This document shows positions 51,701 to 60,700 of a DNA stretch of 64,000 nt, in pieces. Made by a program: the position numbers and the translations under genes. How positions within the stretch are numbered: position 1 is the stretch's first letter; every line of letters starts with the position of its first letter. The stretch covers positions 2,937,334 to 3,001,333 of the forward strand of contig CM034543.1 in NCBI GenBank assembly GCA_020002185.1. The letters run 5' to 3'. This DNA comes from Paraescarpia echinospica (Eukaryota; Annelida; Polychaeta; Sabellida; Siboglinidae). The notes beneath the pieces were generated by a model. The model had not been told where the DNA came from. It saw only the letters and a list, made by a program, of their open reading frames with translations, and ran no database searches.

Positions 51701-54700
51701 ATGTAAAACCAAGGAACTAACAGCAGCATGAAGCACAGAAATGCTGTTCTCACAAGTACCCACATTACAATTGTAACAAAGAATGTAAAACCAAGGAACT
51801 GAAGCACAGAAATGCTGTTCTCACAAGTACACACATTACAATTGTAACACAGGATGTAAAACTAAGGAACAAACAGCAGCATGAAGTACAGAAATGCTGT
51901 TCTCACAAGTACACACATTACAATTGTAACACAGGATGTAAAACTAAGGAACAAACAGCAGCATGAAGCACAGAAATGCTGTTCTCACAAGTACACACAT
52001 TACAATTGTAACAAAGAATGTAAAACCAAGGAACAAGCAGCAGCATGAAGCACAGAAATGCTGTTCTCACAAGTACACACATTACAATTGTAACAAAGAA
52101 TGTAAAACCAAGGAAGAAGCAGCAGCATGAAGCACAGAAATGCTGTTCTCACAAGTACACACATTACAATTGTAACAAAGAATGTAAAACCAAGGAACAA
52201 GCAGCAGCATGAAGCACAGAAATACTGTTCTCACAAGTACACACATTACAATTGTAACAGAGAATGTAAAACCAAGGAACAAGCAGCAGCATGAAGCACA
52301 GAAATGCTGTTCTCACAAGTACACACATTACAATTGTAACAGAGAATGTAAAACTAAGGAACAAGCAGCAGCATGAAGCACAGAAATGCTGTTCTCACAA
52401 GTACACACAATACAATTGTAACAGAGAATGTAAAACCAAGGAACAAGCAGCAGCATGAAGCACAGAAATGCTGTTCTCACAAGTACACACATTACAATTG
52501 TAACAAAGAATGTAAAACTAAGGAACAAACAGCAGCATGAAGCACAGAAATACTGTTCTCACAAGTACACACATTACAATTGTAACAAAGAATGTAAAAC
52601 CAAGGAACAAGCAGCAGCATGAAGCACAGAAATACTGTTCTCACAAGTACACACATTACAATTGTAACAGAGAATGTAAAACCAAGGAACAAGCAGCAGC
52701 ATGAAGCACAGAAATGCTGTTCTCACAAGTACACACATTACAATTGTAACAAAGAATGTAAAACCAAGGAACAAACAGCAGCATGAAGCACAGAAATGCT
52801 GTTCTCACAAGTACACACATTACAATTGTAACAAAGAATGTAAAACCAAGGAACAAGCAGCAGCATGAAGCACGGAAATACTGTTCTCACAAGTACACAC
52901 ATTACAATTGTAACAGAGAATGTAAAACCAAGGAACAAGCAGCAGCATGAAGCACAGAAATGCTGTTCTCACAAGTACACACATTACAATTGTAACAAAG
53001 AATGTAAAACTAAGGAACAAACAGCAGCATGAAGCACGGAAATGCTGTTCTCACAAGTACACACATTACAATTGTAACAAAGAATGTAAAACCAAGGAAC
53101 AAACAGCAGCATGAAGCACAGAAATGCTGTTCTCACAAGTACACACATTACAATTGTAACAAAGAATGTAAAACCAAGGAACAAGCAGCAGCATGAAGCA
53201 CAGAAATGCTGTTCTCACAAGTACACACATTACAATTGTAACAAAGAATGTAAAACCAAGGAACAAGCAGCAGCATGAAGCACAGAAATGCTGTTCTCAC
53301 AAGTACACACATTACAATTGTAACAAGAATGTAAAACCAAGGAACAAACAGCAACATGAAGCACAGAAATGCTGTTCTCACAAGTACACACATTACAATT
53401 GTAACAAAGAATGTAAAACCAAGGAACAAGCAGCAGCATGAAGCACAGAAATGCTGTTCTCACAAGTACACACATTACAATTGTAACAAAGAATGTAAAA
53501 CCAAGGAACAAGCAGCAGCATGAAGCACAGAAATACTGTTCTCACAAGTACACACATTACAATTGTAACAGAGAATGTAAAACCAAGGAACAAGCAGCAG
53601 CATGAAGCACAGAAATGATGTTCTCACAAGAACACACATTACAATTGTAACAAAGAATGTAAAACCAAGGAACAAGCAGCAGCATGAAGCACAGAAATAC
53701 TGTTCTCACAAGTACACACATTACAATTGTAACAGAGAATGTAAAACTAAGGAACAAGCAGCAGCATGAAGCACAGAAATGCTGTTCTCACAAGTACACA
53801 CATTACAATTGTAACAGAGAATGTAAAACCAAGGAACAAGCAGCAGCATGAAGCACAGAAATGCTGTTCTCACAAGTACACACATTACAATTGTAACAAA
53901 GAATGTAAAACCAAGGAACAAGCAGCAGCATGAAGCACAGAAATACTGTTCTCACAAGTACACACATTACAATTGTAACAGAGAATGTAAAACCAAGGAA
54001 CAAGCAGCAGCATGAAGCACAGAAATGCTGTTCTCACAAGTACACACATTACAATTGTAACATAGAATGTAAAACCAAGGAACAAGCAGCAGCATGAAGC
54101 ACAGAAATGCTGTTCTCACAAGTACACACATTACAATTGCAACAAAGAATGTAAAACTAAGGAACAAACAGCGTTGGTTTGAACCAACCAGTTTATTTGC
54201 CCGAGTTCTGGATTGAAGGCCAACTCTAGGAAAAGTAGGTTTGATGTAAACAAAATGACTCAACATTGGCAACTATTCAACTGTTTTGACTAAAATCCTC
54301 ATGTTAATGTCTCATTTAATTAATTATGGATGTAACAACCGGACATTTAATTACATCTTACAGGTAACCACGTCTTGCATGTAGCCCATCTATACTGATA
54401 ACCATGGTCTGTCGGTAACCCACTGGTAACCACGCTATGGTGTTTCACACTTGTAACGTTCTATCACCGCAGGGTGTAGATTTAGTTGTGTGTATTTCCT
54501 GCAGGTGGAGCTACTGCGGTTACGTCTCTCCCAGAAGTACCCGAAGCTGGAGATCAAGTCTGTTGATGGCTTCCAGGGCCGTGAGAAAGAAGCTGTTGTC
54601 ATCTCATTCGTGAGATCCAACGAGAAAGGTATGCTACCAAGTCTACATGTCTGTGGCAGATTTTCCATTCGTGTGGAGCGCAGTTGCACAGTGGCTAGAG

Positions 54701-57700
54701 CTTCAGACTCTCAATCGAGAGAACCTGGGTTCGAATCTTGTGCTGCGGTATCAAACCTTGGGCAAGTGCGTTCACTCTACATTTCTCCAGGTGACTCAAC
54801 TGTATGAATGAGTAATGAGTACCTGGCTATAGGCAGTGGTGGATATTTGTGTACGAGTAGTCTTCGCACATTAATTGTAGTATGGCTGGAAGCCAGAGAA
54901 GTCGAGATGGTGTTTGATTGAACAGGTCTGCCAGGGAGTAAAGTGTAAAGTGCTTTCGGCAGTCCTGATGACTGGACACTGCGCTATATAAGAACTTTTT
55001 TTATTTAAAATCATGTTACACAGTTTAAACTTTAATGTATTTTAATGTACCCTGTGCTGACAATTCTTCACTTACAGGCGAGGTTGGCTTCTTGGCCCTG
55101 GAGCGGAGAATAAACGTCGCCATCACCCGAGCACGGCGCCACCTGGCAGTGATATGTGATAGCGAGACAGTGGGTCACAACAAGTTCCTGAAGTCGTTGG
55201 TGGAATACATGTCAGAGCACGGAGACGTTCGCTCAGCAGAACAGTACATACAGGGTGAGTAAGGGTTAATGCTGACATATGGGGTGAGTATGGGTTAATG
55301 CTAACATACAGGGTGATTAAGGGTTAATGCCAACATACAGGAGAGTAAGGGTTAATGCTGATGTGCAGGGTGACTAAGGGTTAGTCCTCACAGTTGTATG
55401 TACAATGTCAACTTTGGTGTATGTGTATGTATAATGTCAACTTTGGTGTATGTGTATGTATAATGTCAACTTAGGTGTATGTGTATGTACAGTGTCAACT
55501 TAGGTGTATGTGTGTGTACAGTGTCAACTTAGGTGTAGGTGTATGCACAGTGTCAATGTAGGTGTATGTGTATGTACAGTGTCAACTTAGGTGTATGTGT
55601 GTGTACAGTGTCATCTTAAGTGTATGTGTATGTACAGTGTCAACGTATGTGTGTGTACAGTGTCAACTTAGGTGTATGTGTATGTACAGTGTCAACTTAG
55701 GTGTTTGTGTGTGTACAGTGTCAGCTTAGGTGTATGTGTGTGTACAGTGTCAACTTAGGTATATGTGTGTGTACAGTGTCAACTTAGGTGTATGCGTGTG
55801 TACAGTGTCATCTCAGGTGTATGTGTATGTACAGTGTCAACTTAGGTGTATGTATATGTACAGTGTCAACTTAGGTGTATGTGTGTGTACAGTGTCAACT
55901 TAGGTGTATGTGTGTGTACTGTGTCAACTTAGGTGTATGTGTGAGTACACTGTCAACTTAGTTGTATGCATGTGTACAGTGTCATCTTAGGTGTATGTGT
56001 GTGTACAGTGTCAACTTAGGTATATGTGTATGTACAGTTTCAACTTAGGTGTATGCGTATGTACAGTGTCAACTTAGGTGTATGTGTATCTACAGTGTCA
56101 ACTTAGGTGTATGTGTAGCGCAGGGCAAGAGTATTGGACTCTTAGTCAAGAGAACTCAGGTACACTGCTCCAGTGCACTTAGCTGTATGAATGAGTACCT
56201 GGCTATAGACAGTGGTGGATATTTGTGTGTGACTAGTCTTTGCACATTAATTGCAGCATGGCTGAATGCTTCCCAGGGAAGTTGAGATAGTGTTTTATTG
56301 AATAGGTCTGCGGGAGTTAAGTGTAAAGCATTTTCAGCAGTCCTAAGGAATGGGTACAGCGCTACATAAGAACCTTTTTATGTACAGTGTCAACATTGCA
56401 GCATTGTCATATGTACAGTCTTAATACAGTCTTGTGTATTTTATTAACACATTTCTGTATTTGCTCTTTGTGCGACACTGCTTTCATGATATCATTATAT
56501 TTATTCCTTTATAAACAAATGCCTCACTTTTTTATAACATAACAATGTCAACGTTGTGTTCTACTTGTGCTACTAGAGGGCGTGCTAAGCACGGATTGTC
56601 TGCGGCCGGAACGATTGCGTAACTTAGAGAGCTCACAGAGGAATAAAAAGACATCATCTTGCAACAAGTCGAACAAGACGACGTTGAAACCCCACAAGAT
56701 CCCCCAGAAAGCCCCCCAAGTCACACCACCAGCACCCCACCAGGCAGCCAGGTATGTGGGGTGGAGTATGACACCCTCGTAAACTCACCCAGTTTATGTT
56801 CTGTTTTTTCATTCGGGTAGTGTAACATGTATGCATGTCACCCCATATACTTGATCTGTGCCATGTCACCCCATCCACTTGATCGACGTCATGTCACCCC
56901 TTTACTCTGTTTTTGTTGTGCCATGTCACCCCCTACTATGTTCGATCTATGCCATGTCATCCCCTACTATGTTTGATATATGTCATGTCACCCTTACTAT
57001 GTTTGATCTATACCATGTCACCCCCTACTGTGTTTGATCTATACCATGTCACCCCTACTATGTTTATTCTATGCCATGTCACCCCCTACTATGTTTGATC
57101 TATGCCATGTCATTCCTACTATGTTTATTCTATGCCACATCACCCCCTACTATGTTTGATATGTGCCATGTCATCCCCTACTATGTTTGATCTGTGCCAT
57201 GTCACCCCTACTATGTTTATTCTGTGCCATGTCATCACCTACTATGTTGAATCTGTGCCATGTCACCCTTACTATGTTTATTCTGTGCCATGTCACCCCC
57301 TACTAAGTTTGATCTGTGCCATGTCACCCCCCTCTACTCTGTCTGATCTATGCCCTGCTGTATCTATTTGTATTGCCATGTCAACCTGTCTACTTGTAAC
57401 GCATTGTCAACCCTTGTCTTGTGTACTTGTAGTGGATCTATTCGGGTTCTGTGCTGCGGTGTCGAACCTATAACTTGTCCTGTGTACTTGTAGCGCTGCT
57501 CGGACGGAGGAGCAGCCTTCAGCGCGAGAGTTGGAGCAGCCTTCAGCACGAGAGTTGGAGCTGCAGCAGAGTCTGGTGGAGTTTGACAGCGACTCTGGCC
57601 ATACGGAGTTCACTTTCCCTCCGAGTCTCAATGCTCACGACCGCTTTCTCGTGCATGAGGTCAGTACTCGGTCCACTGGTCAGTAACGACCTTGACCACT

Positions 57701-60700
57701 GGCCAGAGAGGGATATTAATTATTGAATCAGGCACTTAGCCAGAATAATTAAAAAAAAACCTAATCAAAAGTGTGCCTTTTAACACGTGAATGTCTTGCG
57801 TTGAACCTATTCATGTCAGTCTTATCCATTGTTGGCCAGTTTTCTGAAAAATGTAAAGGTGCTTTGCTGCAAGATGATGTATAACCGAGAGTAGAGGGTC
57901 AGTAAATTCTTTAGCATTGAAATGTTTCCCGCCTGCATGGTTTTGGACTGTGGCATAGAGCATTTGTAGAGGGTGAGTGAGCTCTTCTTTAATGGGACAT
58001 GAATGGAATGTGTTATGTCAATGATCGGCAATTTATCATTGTTTACTGCAAAGAAGGTGTCCTTGTGATGCTGGCTTTCCTCAACTTCGGGATTCAAAAG
58101 TAAAAGGATATTGTTCAAAGAAATATAAAAAAGTGGTGTTTTTTCCAGTTTGTCACATATCCCATGAAACAAATTCAGTGAAGCCGCATTTATTTCAGTG
58201 GGGGGTGAACAATGGGCCCTCAAGTTTATACTCAAAAAGTGCAATGGTATTATTGAAGGAGCAACAAAAATGTGGTGCTTTAGATTTAGTTGGCTTTTCC
58301 ATTATCTCTAAAAAATGTAATAAAACAACATATATTGGTTCAGTGGTATGTATGGACCCTACTAAAATGTGCTGATGCCAATAACAAAATTGAAAATATT
58401 AGTGTTATGGGAAACAGCCAAAAATATGCTACATTTGTTTGATCTGTAACCTATGTCATTTGAAAGTGAAAAATTATGGACCCACACAAACAATTTTCTA
58501 CCTCCAATCAAAAATTGAAATATTGTTTAATGAAGCAACACAAAATATTTTACGCTTTTATCTGGTCTATACCATATCCCCTGGAAGAAATATAGTAATA
58601 TGCCATATATATATATATATTCAAAGGGGGGGTGAAAACTTATGGACCCACCCAAAACAATTGCTGACTCCGATCAAAAAGTGAAACGATGCACCAAAAA
58701 AGTGGTGCTTTTATCAGATCTGTCCCCACCAAGTTGCTAAGGTAACCTGACTACATAGTTAGTATAGTCTTAAGAACATTATATTAATTAATTAAAAACT
58801 AGGAACAGATTACCTACTTCAATATGTGTGTATGTGTTTGTGGCGTGCGTGCGTGCGTGCGTACCTGCATACATGTGTGTACAGGTGTACTGGTGCACGA
58901 CTGCATGTGCTAGAGACAGATAATGACAATGTGGGACAGTGATATTAGCAGTGACATTGTTTGACAGACTGACAATGGCATTGGGAGTGACAGTGACACT
59001 GTTTGACAGACTGACAGTGACACTGGGAGTGACAGTGACTCTGTTTGGCAGACTGACAATGGCATTGGGAGTGACAATGACACTGTTTGACAGACTGACA
59101 GTGACACTGGGAGTGACAGTGACTCTGTTTGGCAGACTGACAATGGCATTGGGAGTGACAATGACACTGTTTGACAGACTGACAGTGACATTGTTTGACA
59201 GACTGACAATGGCATTGGGAGTGACAATGACACTGTTTGACAGACTGACAGTGACACTGGGAGTGACACTGGGAGTGACAATGACACTGTTTGACAGACT
59301 GACAGTGACACTGGGAGTGACACTGGGAGTGACAGTGACACTGTTTGGCAGACTGACAGTGACATTGGGAGTGTCAGTGACACTGTTTGACAGACTGACA
59401 GTGACACTGGGAGTGACAGTGACACTGTTTGGCAGACTGACAGTGACATTGGGAGTGTCAGTGACACTGTTTGGCAGACTGACAGTGACACTGGGAGTGA
59501 CAGTGACACTGTTTGATAGATTGACAGTGACACTGGGAGTGACAGTGACACTGTTTGGCAGACTGACAGTGACATTGGGAGTGTCAGTGACACTGTTTGG
59601 CAGACTGACAGTGACATTGGGAGTGTCAGTGACACTGTTTGACAGACTGACAGTGACACTGGGAGTGACAGTGACACTGTTTGGCAGACTGACAGTGACA
59701 TTGGGAGTGTCAGTGACACTGTTTGGCAGACTGACAGTGACACTGGGAGTGACAGTGACACTGTTTGATAGATTGACAGTGACACTGGGAGTGACAGTGA
59801 CACTGTTTGACAGACTGACAGTGACATTGGGAGTGTCAGTGACACTGTTTGATAGATTGACAGTGACATTGGGAGTGTCAGTGACACTGTTTGATAGATT
59901 GACAGTGACATTGGGTGTGACAGTGACACTAACCTTTCCCTGAATGTGTCTTGTACTGTAGATAGCCGAGCGCTTGGGGCTGGTTCACTTGAGTCGAGGA
60001 GAGGGACAAGAACGACAGATCGTTGTGAGCAAGTCACAACAGACCACCTGTCACGTGTCACCCGTCAACAACCACGACACGTCCAGCACCAACAGCATGT
60101 CATCAAACAGTGTCATTCGTCTTACACCGACATCCGATGACAATAGTCGTGCTTCTCATACAACCTCTACCACACAATCTCCAACAACTGCTGCACAGTC
60201 CCCACCCTCTCCTGTCGGAGACGATGACGCAACGTTCACTTGCGACAACTGCGGCAAACAAATACCATCCGCAAACCGAACGCTGCATACTCTCCGCTGT
60301 CGGCAGGCAGATGTGGCGCCACCTAGTGACAGGGCAAAACCGAAGAAGAAGCCGAAAAGCGCAAAGAAACCGAGGAATAAAGAATTGGATCGCGAGACGG
60401 AGGATGACTTTGATGTGTTGATCGCGGCGGCGATGAAGGAGAACGTTTCGTGCGCTTACACCAAGTGTAAGGCGAGTACGGCAACGCTTGGGCAGAACTG
60501 CCCTTTCTGTGCCCGAAGGTTCTGTCTCGGGCACCACATCCCAGAGGTGCACGGCTGCGGGGACAGGGCGAAGGCTCGTGCTCGCGCTCTCATCAGTCGG
60601 GATGGGGTGCTGTATCCTGGCAGCGGGGTGCCCAGTAAGAAACCAGACGCTAGAACACGAGCGCATTTGCAGAGAAAACTCGACAAGAAACTGACCGGGA

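Noticed and set aside
27530..54172. Regular arrays that might suggest CRISPR
   Set aside because: Units are contiguous with no unique spacers, no cas genes exist, and the context is eukaryotic introns.
47005..54272. Dozens of 66-codon minus-strand frames of near-identical sequence
   Set aside because: One frame per 82-bp satellite unit; satellite artefacts, not a gene family.
58910..60061. Frames of 334 and 383 codons on opposite strands
   Set aside because: Produced by the 42-bp minisatellite, with no domain.
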